Positions 32,201 to 35,922 of a stretch of DNA of 64,000 nucleotides are shown one piece after another. The stretch is from Elusimicrobiota bacterium. Its GTDB lineage: Bacteria > Elusimicrobiota > Elusimicrobia > FEN-1173 > JAKLIF01. The first letter of the stretch is position 1. The number at the start of each line of letters is the position of its first letter. Both the position numbers and the translations under genes were made by a program. Under the pieces are notes generated by a model that worked only from the letters and a program-made list of their open reading frames with translations, had not been told where the DNA came from and did no database searches. The DNA lies in assembly GCA_022709755.1 (NCBI GenBank), contig JAKLIF010000006.1:69517-133516 (forward strand), read 5' to 3'.

Positions 32201-32988
32201 TCACGGCGCGTTTGGACGGACGAGACGGTCTGCTTGTGGGGCAGACATTCTCGATAAGCGGACACATTCGCGTCATACAGCCCGGTGTCTTCTGTCCCCC
32301 AGAGGACCGGGGACCGAGGGGACGTCAGCGCGAAATACTCGGCCCCGGAGACGAGGTTGTTCTTCAGCAGGAATTCAGAGACGCTCTTCCGGCGCTCGTT
32401 GTCAGTGAAACGGCGGAAGGTTTCCGTGTCGAAAGCCCCCGACGCGCCTTCCATGCCGATGAGCATCGGGCCCTGATTGTCCGATCGGGAACGGATGTGT
32501 TCCATGATCTGGGCGATATGGGTCTGCGCGATCTCCATCTCGTGGGCGTCTTGGATGAGCACGATCCATGGCTTTTGCGGATTCCTCCCCGGGCGGACAC
32601 TCCGTACCACTCCGCAGGAATGGGGAAGAGTGGACAGCCATTCCGGGAGAGAAGAGGAAGCGGTGGACGAGGGTTGGTTTTGATCGGGCCCGACGGCGAT
32701 CTCCCATTTATGGACCCGTTGGACCGTCGGAAGAAGCGATGCGTTCTCGGCGGGTGTGGAAGGGATGGGTCGGCTGGCATAGAGGGTTTGATCGGATTGC
32801 TTCCGGCCGGAGATGGATTCTCGCCGCTCTTTCCAGAAATTGGCTTCTGCGATGGGGGTTGTGACGACGGAGAAAAGGAAGACGAAAGCCAATGAACCGG
32901 CGAAGGTCTTTTTGACGGAAAAATCTTTTTTAAAACGCTTGAAGGTCAATCCCAAATACCTCTTTGAATGCGTTTTTGCGGGAATCAC
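11242..32988 (-). CDS. Giant 7,248-residue multidomain membrane protein
   Basis: One uninterrupted frame, GTG start at 32988 (AAGG 5 nt upstream) to TAA at 11242. Order by residue: basic N-terminus with a hydrophobic anchor ending TPIAEA (28-49); ChaN/Tiki-like (138-565); membrane region with HEIGH (950-954); ROK domain split by two deaminase domains (1497-2294); EamA transporter (2345-2670); uridine-kinase-like P-loop domain (2725-2915); four M3 zinc peptidases (2930-5800); Mpv17-like membrane domain (5845-6068); second EamA (6100-6415); second ROK (6427-6783); helical tail. An APP linker recurs at the borders. Its size matches giant proteins reported in Omnitrophota, but this enzyme-plus-transporter mix is not one I recognise. 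It may be processed after translation. The function of the whole is unknown. Domain calls are listed separately. Confidence 0.88.
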   Translation of the reverse strand: MIPAKTHSKRYLGLTFKRFKKDFSVKKTFAGSLAFVFLFSVVTTPIAEANFWKERRESISGRKQSDQTLYASRPIPSTPAENASLLPTVQRVHKWEIAVGPDQNQPSSTASSSLPEWLSTLPHSCGVVRSVRPGRNPQKPWIVLIQDAHEMEIAQTHIAQIMEHIRSRSDNQGPMLIGMEGASGAFDTETFRRFTDNERRKSVSEFLLKNNLVSGAEYFALTSPRSPVLWGTEDTGLYDANVSAYRECLPHKQTVSSVQTRREIRLDQLRDKILTPELARFDRLRASFSKGETGPLAYVTSLAEWRAPAEPRYPNLARFVSVVTLERSLDFKKVETERASLIEGLTGNLSDKKLEELLRYCLEHRMGRMSFGQYHGRLRDFVSQAGLRLEDYPSFREYVRYITLSEGIDQNALFEELGAWQTDIQEGLHPTGIQNEFLALSENILLQAKLWDHNLTPREWGLLEMRGTATNNGGKTLEGFSKDAGLPTEGLSIEGRQAKPFEDFYRHATKRNTVLVDNFARKLDETSAATEPHPAPAVFIAGGFHTSTLQTLLSRRGYPTVILTPKVDATSGDAAHYLDIFSGTRTPLEKLLLGDRLTLNPPPALSVHLPPGFKYLREVVNKTFASLYIGFSGMGEQDVDPIRKQMEREFGYTIDIKPLEMTPDLALYSVRFNGEITFELSLFRKSDRTQDRWAQAKEAVKNSQKAFMTGETADFNILISRKGTGILRFLYQMVKNRVRALVTLVSIPVLVTAAAQLGSILTERGLSVLDLWTPIYQLFSQGTGYFLRHLLAVPPIFSGAWWPYPNYVFNIASILTAGLVIVSVVLARRWAARRGAVSGARPWKQFFRQWIVTPALAVVILFTVKTAGNTAFDALWPPVQNGENRIRLINVDESKRSLIETTIVNLPEKSVNNVQSMMFDTIATAYGVYFPYARHIDVDLQYPTFPSTIAHEIGHNDQDEMDPKVWSEWVMLHIQGQGKRFNVSLYSRTNPSEDYAETYRVFVARLWHLLDRADHSPTLREKALFVSQRFLDTSNNVTTVRIYRPDGLYDTIPVTLENGRLSYDELRRAYLEAVDRWPVELFSLEKHPRFEKDGGVDSYGVDVGRRTPLTARSLGLSPESLKGLKEFDELFGKTVRLYISPSHLNDREVAALLDQLTEKFLPIKDAAIFLNTFIDVLDDDIYVNGQKLDVISLYDSGMQDKLSQALSSVEGSTTQRIWMEALKTRDGIRQQVDLDISLFRQKYAQKLSEDSVFKRRLDQMEKTIGSLVDDMEEFCIPSVTFGSSDLLTWKNVIRDFHEQVRQSLETLLHPIYIPGLLSDPAKNFQSAEESLSTKDKILFRGCEVLAALNKVMTGLMGLVVGWGFGWIPLMALLRGIQKKSSRFFSVTLDKTPRTARLLRFMAKIVRMIPGVRSFLLFPVRLRNSLRLSWAQIAGTILVGATLLGFFYPNIPLIEVLLFPTLRPFLLFGGIGFLLWGWGKRSLSRPSRIPSPVPGETNIVRVGIDIGGTNVRIGFYSTNGNNPSDDPVIFSLSTKLPRSRRGVTDIKDVIRRARRMISKSVPLMERAGWTVERSVGVGAPGAYLEDGSVYPGSARNIPSLEQVKLHELLKSSLGEDWAVNETSINNDGVLQGQVAAHYYLRANPDMKSGKIAAFVPGTGFGAGCYDVKNGKVTAMPGPQQLFDVIVRKASPGEDIIVSDDGRLVVRKATGGEELMIENLTTGKALELLGSAALGQPVSGNELSALAMEALARKTSVPEHPIHAPPVRGETRADFPPQQKQLTLPDWAADFIKDKLDTVFETPEDKMTLAVELSRLNVENGTGGPFGSAVFDLKTNKLISVGVNRVVPENSSVAHGEVMALIMAQERLGTFDLGGAGMECELVTSAQPCVMCYGATLWSGVKKVTMGARGEDVEKIVGFDEGPLHPNWREEMKNRGIDVQRDVERTAAVRVLRDYVRQGGPVYNARTETQATQTGSISHPIHAPPVRGETRADFPPQQKQLTLPDWAADFIKDKLDTVFETPEDKMTLAVELSRLNVENGTGGPFGSAVFDLKTNKLISVGVNRVVPENSSVAHGEVMALIMAQERLGTFDLGGAGMECELVTSAQPCVMCYGATLWSGVKKVTMGARGEDVEKIVGFDEGPLHPNWQDEMKSRGIDVQRDVERQAAVQVLRDYIRRGGPVYNARTQDDEAAKAVQVFRQAGEALAQLMIGLHTGSYRKGVVDHRPDTRGTETFLVGGWLLKGAGREISLPVARKVLDDAGYSRLKIVVLDEIPSLASLSDRLGIAGAALLAPNAPSASKPITRLGKGRAPPSFFNRVKSVASRLISLSGNVPILQSIKDRIGSILKPSDKGKKITLGKIILVAILSSVIYDGSYVLLEQYSHQFEDINALTILFARGTISGLAALVFTSFSMIVKKHNPFKDIAQLGWKKGIRPLLILNVFDFALLIPLSYLAFKLTTAQAISLIWLAAPLGVASVSAIILKIPFFQRYLGKPEAPRKDLVTILSYVVIVAGVAMVALNSGVNIGGSQAMIGNLMVMTVVLLTSVEALYTKKISGKIDALPMTSLSYLMGLPILVLLSFTTFLGPIQWSALMGLWALPGLWIVGIGMVAGLVLYLKALKHGSPFLMILIESGVGPISAALFTALLMSRLPLISEIAAFLLIMTGVGAISLKETKKAGEMMAESEARKMGDDSFLYEDEEEPVTPESPEEAPEKPILPTDFINKKSLEQLRSMILDRLKTQPAGRPLLVSVDGDSDVGKTTTSQLLNLPVRQKLIHLDDFYSLIDIGPEYLDYMEQFGGSNFPDTAMEFWDADAARREIQADISSGQYDVIIIEGLNALRTEIKDLKFDIRAHVTADMETRKIIHFRRYNMNPSGNIDRYLSDHIQQSGGEYDITIDNSLSPATRLAEKISQMDVASSGSTVRRIEGERAPPIDFTLYTPSFMNEMYQKIKDDIDRKLQSIISIPSSQRTFDNTIRAIEDAQSDVVTFYYPVMLVSSVSPDEETRETAKNILTEMGQIFIDIYTREDLYGAVKDYAARGRVLRTVYSILLRATDVIPGLEKPITRFFSSFTLVDEDRRLYRNILGGFLGSGMKLKPAKRQRYKEIQNRLIELSNEFETNLNEHKDQLEVTRDQLAGLPDSFIDGLSKTDDGRYILTLDYPTYNPAMDMIHNAEVRRQLHFKFNNRAADKNVSLLEEALRLRKELAGLFKVKTYAKYSLAGKMAQKPSRVWRLLNRLKKGFTDKAREEKEELLALKRQDIPGATRLEPWDINYYAYRMKKARYEVDPEEIRQYFPMDLVIDETLLIYQELLGVRFNAMNVKTWHDDIKVFEIVSPDSGQTIGYFYLDLFPREGKYGHAAMFPVTQGRELPDGKYQYPVGAIVANFTKPTGDRPSLLDHDEVETFFHEFGHLMHQTLTKARYTTFAGTSVSGDFVEVPSMLMQDFVWNEQILNRLSGHYRDRSKKLPQELLDKMLATKNFRLATSTLRTVAFSTFDMLCHTAVPKDTTETYRRVMESMGFDVVPGTHWQAGFGHIMGGYEAGYYGYIWAEVYAKDIFSRFEEAGLLNPALGAALREKILSRGSTEDEMDMLEDFLGRKPSEMAYFSGLGLPLRRSILERLRSSVLQVWKKLSTRRHQRPEAPPRSPGESIRENAIQGPRTLRTEIPARAPPREALPFIDFSGYTPESIQSIYDREKARWFQRIEQIVSIPKKERTFLNTVRAIEDAEADLVEALRPSFFLSDVSPREDIRNLIDDLENDLDKAFVEISMREDLYRAVKEYASISRLPRIVFGLLYRLTKWIPILPGVISTGLLRSTLIGEDKLLLEDILEGFIDNGLALKADARGRYKEIQNRLSELSTLFTRNLAEHKDHLELTESQLAGLPEDYIQGLSRTDDGKYIVTLSYPDYVPFMEMAKDADARRQLYMKYENRASDKNLPILEESLKLRDELAKLFGYRSYAEYALKDRMARRPKRVMDFLNRLTAALKGPAQAEEDRLLSVKREDFPEATRVERWERAYYSHIVKKRLYSIDQNEVRPYFPVDVVIRGTLDVYQDVLGLTFTEVQAPTWHDDVKLIEARDRESGDVISYFYLDLFPREGKYGHAMATFLVKGRELSGGAYRVPVAAMVANFSKPTADKPALLKHGEVETFFHEFGHLMHQTLTKARYYSYSGTNVARDFVEVPSQMLENFVWKPEVLERLSGHYLDHSRKLPKDILDKLISAKNFNMAMAQLRQISFAAVDMAYHSAVPADTDEVARQVFEQTGVGAPVPGTHFQASFAHIMSGYKAGYYGYLWARVYAQDVFSVFEQEGLFNPETGRRYRRTILERGSSVDEEQQLRDFLGRKPQEGAFYKYIDVRPTSESLSQKILKAIRSSWNRLFPEKRPSSPSRATVRTKTLLPAPSTPIPTEEEPVVPTGPETVAAETRAPPVDFSIFKSGEIYDIFWNAQNKLDNAIAEIVAIPREKRTFQNTIRALEDLRADYADLHNITVLISVAGEDSSTRNTAQGIAERFRDIFAREELYAAVQEYAEKGKPFRRLYDVLLSASRYVPGLKRLLTPLFSRFTPVGEDRLLLDQVLQDFTDSGMSLDPEKRHELLNIQNRLADLADEFMRNLTAHEDRIFLTREQLKGVPEDLISQLDFYGDEYVLPIDDSTRDAIMTMAEDPETRRLVHEKYDDRAADANVAILEETFRLRQKMADLFGQKTFADLALKNRVAKEPARVFKLLERIQRGTIVQAREEERQLLRLKQQDFPEATVLEPWDVDFYSARLKKMRFDYDPKEVRRYFPADSVIQGALGIYQELLGVTFHELPTDAWQKDVRTFDIREASTDRLIGHFYLDLFRREGKFNNMFQTLQGRELPDGRYRTPVGAIVTNFAKPADGRPALLGLNEIQSFFHEFGHLMHHALGRTRYARFSGTEVARDFVEVPSTLMEEFVWQKDVLSRLSGHVDDRGRKIPEPLLDKVLASRNFQSATWTLRRVALTTFDMLCHTAVPEDSTELYRRVMESLGLSVAPNTHWHAGFRHLVMKGYEAGYYGYLWSRVYAKDIFSRFQKDGVINPALGMLLRKKILETGGTQDEEDQLIRFLGRRPNERAFLKSMGISREKTVTSAVRDSIEKSWKKILSKKTPASADALSGDREESTVTPPPVTETGIPKREGTTAAPRSPPLDFTALTPEQMQLRFNEATERYDRAIEEIVSIPSAERNFGNTIQALETAQTEFIQAMKPLFFMADVSPDKTIREKAIELQEKGYAGLYSKGLYRAFKEAARKSVDLDPVDQRLLNHYRILFRNAGMELSRDQSLLFTSLTNRLNKISNTFQTNVKENTEFIAASEGELPGVPRNILDSLEKDGEGNLRIKLDPATYESIMTLCDNAALRRRLETAYENAAAKENRPLVEEALKIRQGIATLLGYESYAHYSLEENMARTPERVRTFLKSLQGPIKARSRSEFKELLALKRQDDPAAKTIDSWDIRYYENKLQMQKYRIDSELVRQYFPADTVIEGVLDLYQEVMDVRFVEIPAKAWQQDVRQFEIRNPAGEMIGSFYLDLYPREGKYTHFRAYTLSYGHALPDGSYRTPTAAIVCNFTRPAPGTPSLLSHNEVQAFFHEFGHLLHETLTKARYASLSGTNVVSDYVEMPSQAMENYAWSPEILRRISGHYLDKDKKLPADLAEKIVAARLSNSGIFYLRIIARALLDQIAHLGVPSDIMKTLRKVYGHLGMPINPDALNIKEARFGHMMGDYGAHYYSYLWSLVYAFDVFSVFQTEGITHPSVGEKYRRTILEPGGGVPEEDQLSHFLGRSPDERAFLQTLQISRKRTLISTVKESIQNSRTNILTKARSILSAPRTHKIRQFVRSHAAVLAIGGTVVLYPVLTYFITGHLPPLLPFNQWMSSVPGMGWFDNLFFVRWLTIFMTMSLSDLLVQKFVEKRKSIDWKRTGRYMLFAAPLGLVYHFLYGWMDATIVIPGSAIGTVAAKTAFDQLIWAPVLLSTLFLYTMFSNVRSGKGWKTAWKEMRAKFWPTLLTNWLVWTPLQLANFGLTEAGLMPAAMRLFFIGIWVLPWGIFQNWMAYTQKEAPLQFVKSWFQNRKDKLKVRVQNLKEVLSRGPPSGLSFVKQQWFKNLIFAVISTSIYALSYVLVEQFAHNLKTLNPLTLAFGREIISLTFVTVLMLTGFLKKKNYFKEFKQLNWKTLKPLLGVNLAKFALYTPLWYMAIRLTSAQGLALMGLAAPIFVGLLTWLLLKSKHLNKYLQETSPKLTWTLILGFVTVMIGVTLVIMNSGGGGAKEMALLGNIIGLATVVIQALMIIFVKKLTTQMSVLSLTFVNYVMAIPILALVSLTGVFGAIQWPMLVQVWTNPGFLMAGVGVVMGLIFYFKSMKHGSAFITTIVVDGWDPLATGVFTCLILSRLPLISEIAAFVLIFSGIMTIMRQEAAKQKKAEELLIGVDIGAANIRVGFVNGNAKDGKTFEIVDSLVETLPKNPDGTVHPQDAAMIAARLIAEGMKKLKQAGWKFSKNIGVSAPGSFMENGRVYPGSVPYIPDLEEKRLRDILLQELGDRFHIDPSHIANDGVLQGYVAASHYLKSLPMIQKGKILALLPGANFGAGIYDVKNGEAVPHPGPQQFFDVVVRHAKRDEPIIVSQEAAKSVQSARGGEPLMMTNLVTGTALELLGSHAYGQPLTAEELDRRALAGEEKAADIFEKVGEDLANFIIRVNKGWFKKHTVKYKPDTAGTDVVLIGGIWLTRGAGKDISLKTARDVLDRHGYKHIRLVRTDEIPGLENAAGQLGVIGAALMVKKDAPADGDAIRAPPSEKRFNLILRFLLWMVPLRSIQKTVQRYTLPFVLTVSLLLSPALAGLISLGYVSYHILLRFYLRLKAPPASTKMAMDLMNHLPQRQSRYQELIPPIRKISNSISNFPDVRQRAMAERYRKNVGFLSALALMYSKQDLVIRDDGLWGRTSDAKDMARFLEDTSLKLSNPERRDFMMSLRALSDISVEINQSYDAKEGTPAPDASQFARLALALGSATRTPLFENTVAAWARRDLLGIYELLSGRDAGTEQASALDELHQLGQNLETTEVPAKAPVIQLADVTADNMANLVFWEKIAGRAEATSTDAEGRPLVNPVLLITSEDADVVQRQLESLILQQAVRGTPSGPLIRLRTAWSKGYVKVLSHDELTDAGALTDGTIRVSRVLSMPQVPPFVTDHYMIRIVTRDPARWWTKDLPSNRQELVEFLLFLTKEMTFRAAPAEIERYLRTQELLQIQA
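12640..15456 (-). other. Giant protein: Mpv17-like domain, EamA transporter 2, ROK domain 2
   Basis: Residues about 5845-6068 hold four membrane segments with FDQLIWAPV and LTNWLVWTPLQLANF, the Mpv17/PMP22 signature (W-P-Q-NF), a family best known from eukaryotic organelles. Residues 6100-6415 are a second ten-helix EamA transporter, and 6427-6783 an uninterrupted ROK domain (IGVDIGAANIRVGF, GVSAPGSF). A final hydrophobic pair (about 6813-6860) precedes a helical tail ending at 7248 with no recognised motif. Confidence 0.7.
15589..24201 (-). other. Giant protein: four tandem M3-family zinc-peptidase domains
   Basis: Four units of about 640-675 residues start near residues 2930, 3672, 4422 and 5158, each opening with a (I/V/L)DF motif after an APP linker. 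Each carries the M3 zinc motif HEFGH: H3403, H4146, H4888 and H5596 (nt 22782, 20553, 18327, 16203), the conserved FYLDLxxREGKxxH block and a late YEAGYYGY-type helix. M3 peptidases (thimet oligopeptidase, Dcp, PepF) cut short peptides. All four keep the HExxH residues, so all could be active. They differ clearly in sequence, unlike the deaminase pair. Confidence 0.85.
24244..25956 (-). other. Giant protein: EamA transporter 1 and uridine-kinase-like P-loop domain
   Basis: Residues about 2345-2670 form ten hydrophobic segments arranged as two EamA (DMT superfamily) halves. An acidic linker then leads to a P-loop domain (2725-2915) with VDGDSDVGKTTT near 2750-2760, HLDDFY and IIIEGLNAL, the layout of uridine kinase/phosphoribulokinase proteins. 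The transporter resembles EamA 2 at 14691-13744. Confidence 0.7.
26107..28500 (-). other. Giant protein: ROK-type kinase domain 1, split by a deaminase insertion
   Basis: The ROK phosphate-binding start VGIDIGGTNVRIGF (residue about 1497) and GVGAPGAY lead to residue 1757. The matching C-terminal part (PDTRGTETFLVGG..., GIAGAALL) resumes at 2196-2294. Comparison with the intact second ROK domain (13725 to 12640) shows that the deaminase pair interrupts it at the segment GQPVSGNEL / GQPLTAEEL plus about 17 residues. Confidence 0.8.
26404..27717 (-). repeat. Tandem duplication of a deaminase-like domain (2 x 657 bp)
   Basis: Two 219-codon units follow each other in frame (27717-27061 and 27060-26404). 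Positions 26553-27060 and 27210-27717 (508 bp each, offset 657) appear identical base by base, while the remaining about 149 bp of each unit have diverged. Each unit encodes a cytidine/guanine-deaminase-like domain with the zinc motif HGE (in SVAHGEVMAL) and QPCVMC. The canonical HAE is HGE here. The unit begins HPIHAPPVRGE. Substrate unknown. Confidence 0.9.
28549..30786 (-). other. Giant protein: membrane segments and HEIGH metallopeptidase-like region
   Basis: Three membrane segments (about residues 741-765, 812-835, 850-873) precede a soluble part with IAHEIGHNDQDEMD (H950, E951, H954), an HExxH zinc motif of unassigned peptidase family. More membrane segments follow (about 1346-1373 and 1427-1477), placing the next domain on a defined side of the membrane. 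Confidence 0.5.
31294..32577 (-). other. Giant protein: N-terminal ChaN/Tiki-like domain
   Basis: Residues about 138-565 begin with PWIVLIQDAHEMEIAQ and LIGMEGASGAFD and close with FIAGGFHTSTLQTLL. The spaced H-E and GGFHT elements fit the haem-uptake/Tiki (ChaN, TraB-like) superfamily, whose members include metal-dependent peptidases. Similarity is at motif level only, and activity is not claimed. Confidence 0.5.
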
Positions 32989-33060
32989 GGCCCTTATCTA
33001 TATGATATTAGTTACTATATTAGATGAATGGCAAAAGAGGGATTAAAGACATGTAACAGG
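32989..33060 (-). promoter_or_regulatory. AT-rich upstream region of the giant gene, candidate promoter
   Basis: On the minus strand, TTGCCA (33033-33028) is followed after 18 nt by TAATAT in an AT-rich stretch, a modest sigma-70 match. The terminator at 33093-33134 upstream means the giant gene needs its own promoter, and this is the only candidate stretch seen. Confidence 0.35.
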
Positions 33061-33092
33061 GATGTAAAATATTACAGAGGGGCAGAACGCCC

Positions 33093-33134
33093 TAAAACAA
33101 AAAACCCAGCGCATTGGCTGGGTTTTTTGTTTTA
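33093..33134 (-). terminator. Strong intrinsic terminator after hppA
   Basis: A perfect 18-bp inverted repeat (arms 33093-33110 and 33117-33134) with a 6-base loop. The GC-rich inner stem is flanked by an A-run on one side and a T-run on the other, so it can work in both directions. It lies 19 nt past the hppA stop and upstream of the giant gene, isolating the two transcription units. Confidence 0.93.
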
Positions 33135-33153
33135 GAAGGAAAGAATGTCGCTT

Positions 33154-35760
33154 TTATTCGGAGGCTTTCCCGAGCTCTTCGTGGATGGCTTTCATCTCGG
33201 CGGTTTCCCGCTTGGACTGCCAAAGAGCCCATCCGATCAGCGCCACGGAGATGAGAATGATCCCGATGGCCAGAGCGTTGAGCGGTTTGACTTGGATGGC
33301 GAGCAACGCATCCAGGAAGCCCTGTTGGATCTTGCCGAGGGCCATCAATTCGTTCCCTGTTTTGTGGAGGGCGTCGACGATGGGTTTGTTGAACGGGATC
33401 ACCAGCGGAACTGTCAGGAGGGCCACCATGTTCATGACTTTGATGAGGGGATTGATGGCGGGTCCGGCGGTATCCTTGAGTGGATCTCCGACGGTATCTC
33501 CGGTGACGGCCGCTTTATGGCGTTCGGACCCTTTCCCGAGATTTTTCGCCGGGTCTTTGGGTTCATCCTCCACGACTTTTTTGGTATTGTCCCAGGCGCC
33601 ACCGGCGTTGGCCATGAAGACGGCGATCAACTGTCCCGAGAGGATCGTTCCGGCCAAGAAGCCGGCCAGGGCCAGAGGACCGAACGCGAAGGCCACCAGG
33701 ATCGGCATCAGGACGGCCAGGATGCCGGGGCCGATCAGTTCTTTCTGGGCGGTGGTCGTGCAGATGCTGACGACCTTCCCGTAGTCCGGGGCCACTTTCC
33801 CTTCCATCACGCCGGGAAGTTTGAACTGGACGCGGCATTCGCGCACGATCAGATATGCGGCGCGACCGACGGCGCGGATGGTCATCGACGAGAACAGGAA
33901 CGGCACCGCTCCTCCGATCAGGAGGCCGATCAGCAGGGTCGGGTCCGAGATGCTCAGAAGTCCGGCGATCGTATGGTACAGCTCGATCGGGATCTGGGCG
34001 CTTTCCCCTTTCCCCCCTGACGCGATCACCGTGATGAACGAGGCGAACAGAGAGATCGCCGCGATGACCGCCGAACCGATGGCGATCCCCTTGGTGATGG
34101 CTTTGGTCGTGTTCCCGACGGCATCGAGGTCCGCCAGAATCTGGCGGGCGGTCTTGTACTTCTCTTCCCCCATCTCCTTGGCGTCATAACCCATCTCGCC
34201 GATCCCGTTGGCGTTGTCGGCCACGGGGCCGAAGACGTCCATCGAAATGGTGTTTCCGGTGAGGGTCAGCATCCCGATCCCGCACATGGCGACCCCGTAA
34301 GCGACGAAGATCGGATTCGTGCCCGAAAAGATCAGGACGGACCCGAAGATGGAGGCCGCGATGATGAGGACGGCCCACACGCTCGATTCATAGCCGACCG
34401 CCAGTCCTTCGATGATGTTGGTGGCATGTCCGGTGGAGCAGCTCCGCACCATGCCCCGCACGGGAGAGAAGTCGGTGCCCGTGAAATATTCCGTGCATCG
34501 GTTCAGGGCCACGGCCAGCAGGATTCCGATCAGGCACGTCCAGGCGGCGCGCATGTCGAGTCCCGGCACGCCGAAGGTGTAAAGCCATGACAGATTCATG
34601 GAGGCATCGGCCACCTGAGGGAACCGTGTGAAGTAGTCCGGTCCGAAGCGCAGGTAGAAGAATCCGAGGACGGCGAATCCGACGATGGATATGGCGGAGG
34701 AGACCCAGAAGCCGATGTTGATGGATTTCATCGCTTCTTTGGCGGAGCCCTTGTCTCCGGCTCGCACCAGATAGGTTCCGATGATGGAGGCGAACACGCC
34801 GATGGCGCGCACGAGGATCGGGAAGATGACGCCCTTGTGTCCGAAGGAGGCCCATCCGAGGATCATGGCGGCCACGATGGTCACCTCATAGGATTCAAAA
34901 ATGTCGGCGGCCATTCCGGCGCAGTCACCCACGTTGTCGCCGACGTTGTCGGCGATGGTGGCGGCGTTGCGCGGGTCGTCTTCGGGGATGCCCGCTTCAA
35001 TCTTGCCGACCAGGTCGGCTCCGACGTCGGCGGCTTTCGTGTAGATTCCGCCGCCCACCCGCATGAACAGGGCCAGGAGCGTTCCGCCGAAACCGAATCC
35101 GAGGAGCACTTCATAGGCTTGTTCCCCGAATGTCATGAAGATGATCGTTCCTCCCAGAAGACCCAATCCGTCGGTCAACATCCCGGTGATGGTCCCGGTC
35201 CGATAACCCAGCTGGAGGGCTTTTCCGAAGCTGGTTTTGGCGGCGACCGCCACGCGTAAGTTTCCCGCGGTGGCCAAACGCATCCCCACGAAACCGACCA
35301 AGGCCGAAAACACGGCGCCCATGAAGAAAGCGCCGGCTCGTCCGAAGGCGATCGGATCCCCGAAGCTGGTCGTGAGAGCCCGACTGAGGTAAAGAAGCAC
35401 GACGAGGAACGTGATCAGGATGGAGACGGTCGTGAATTGTTTTTTGAGATAGGCGTTGGCCCCTTCGCGGATGGCGTCGGCCACGGATTGCATCTTGGCG
35501 GTTCCCGTGTCCGCTCCATACACCTGTTTCACCAGGGACAGGGCGTAGAGGAGTCCGGCGATGGCCACTCCCAGGACGACCCAGAGAGCCACTTTCTCGT
35601 AGGTGGCATAGTGGGGAGACGTCAGGAAAGAGAAGAATTGGAAATGTTCCTGTGTCGATTCAACAATTTCCTCGGCTCCTTGTGCCAACACCGCCACGAC
35701 GGCGGCGAAGACCAGGCCGAGGCCCATCACGATCGATTTCTTGTCACGCATCAATTTCAT
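33154..35760 (-). CDS. hppA: Membrane-bound proton-pumping pyrophosphatase
   Basis: 868 residues and about 16 membrane segments. The substrate-site motifs are intact: DVGADLVGKIEAGIPEDDPRN followed by TIADNVGDNVGDCAGMAAD, and later GDTVGDPLKDTAGPAIN. The segment GNTTKAITKG has Lys where K+-dependent enzymes have Ala, which points to the K+-independent, H+-pumping class. It couples hydrolysis of pyrophosphate to H+ export across the inner membrane. I chose ATG 35760 because AGAGGTG lies 6 nt upstream; a GTG three codons earlier is less likely. It is transcribed alone, from a promoter at 35838-35866 to the perfect terminator at 33093-33134. Confidence 0.97.
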   Translation of the reverse strand: MKLMRDKKSIVMGLGLVFAAVVAVLAQGAEEIVESTQEHFQFFSFLTSPHYATYEKVALWVVLGVAIAGLLYALSLVKQVYGADTGTAKMQSVADAIREGANAYLKKQFTTVSILITFLVVLLYLSRALTTSFGDPIAFGRAGAFFMGAVFSALVGFVGMRLATAGNLRVAVAAKTSFGKALQLGYRTGTITGMLTDGLGLLGGTIIFMTFGEQAYEVLLGFGFGGTLLALFMRVGGGIYTKAADVGADLVGKIEAGIPEDDPRNAATIADNVGDNVGDCAGMAADIFESYEVTIVAAMILGWASFGHKGVIFPILVRAIGVFASIIGTYLVRAGDKGSAKEAMKSINIGFWVSSAISIVGFAVLGFFYLRFGPDYFTRFPQVADASMNLSWLYTFGVPGLDMRAAWTCLIGILLAVALNRCTEYFTGTDFSPVRGMVRSCSTGHATNIIEGLAVGYESSVWAVLIIAASIFGSVLIFSGTNPIFVAYGVAMCGIGMLTLTGNTISMDVFGPVADNANGIGEMGYDAKEMGEEKYKTARQILADLDAVGNTTKAITKGIAIGSAVIAAISLFASFITVIASGGKGESAQIPIELYHTIAGLLSISDPTLLIGLLIGGAVPFLFSSMTIRAVGRAAYLIVRECRVQFKLPGVMEGKVAPDYGKVVSICTTTAQKELIGPGILAVLMPILVAFAFGPLALAGFLAGTILSGQLIAVFMANAGGAWDNTKKVVEDEPKDPAKNLGKGSERHKAAVTGDTVGDPLKDTAGPAINPLIKVMNMVALLTVPLVIPFNKPIVDALHKTGNELMALGKIQQGFLDALLAIQVKPLNALAIGIILISVALIGWALWQSKRETAEMKAIHEELGKASE

Positions 35761-35837
35761 GGAAGACACCTCTGTTTTTCGATTTTAATGTCAAAGGATG
35801 ATTGGAAACCCTGATCGGGTTCCGTGTGTAGCGTGTA

Positions 35838-35866
35838 ATGATAGGAAAATACGGGGTCCATTTCAA
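35838..35866 (-). promoter_or_regulatory. Promoter of hppA
   Basis: On the minus strand TTGAAA (35866-35861), a 17-nt spacer and TATCAT (35843-35838), a good sigma-70-type match. The start would be near 35831, giving a leader of about 70 nt that contains a small stem (GGAACCC / GGGTTTCC, about 35804-35823). Confidence 0.6.
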
Positions 35867-35882
35867 TAGCGGCTTGATCCGA

Positions 35883-35921
35883 CCCCGCCGATGAATATCG
35901 CCGCCGGCGGATACGGCGGGG
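35883..35921 (-). terminator. Stem-loop after the SGNH gene (terminator-like, no U-tract)
   Basis: Arms CCCCGCCG (35883-35890) and CGGCGGGG (35914-35921) are perfectly complementary, with a further GC-rich palindrome in the loop. It begins one base after the stop codon of the SGNH gene. A T-run is lacking, so it may only stabilise the 3' end. Confidence 0.45.
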
Positions 35922-35922
35922 A

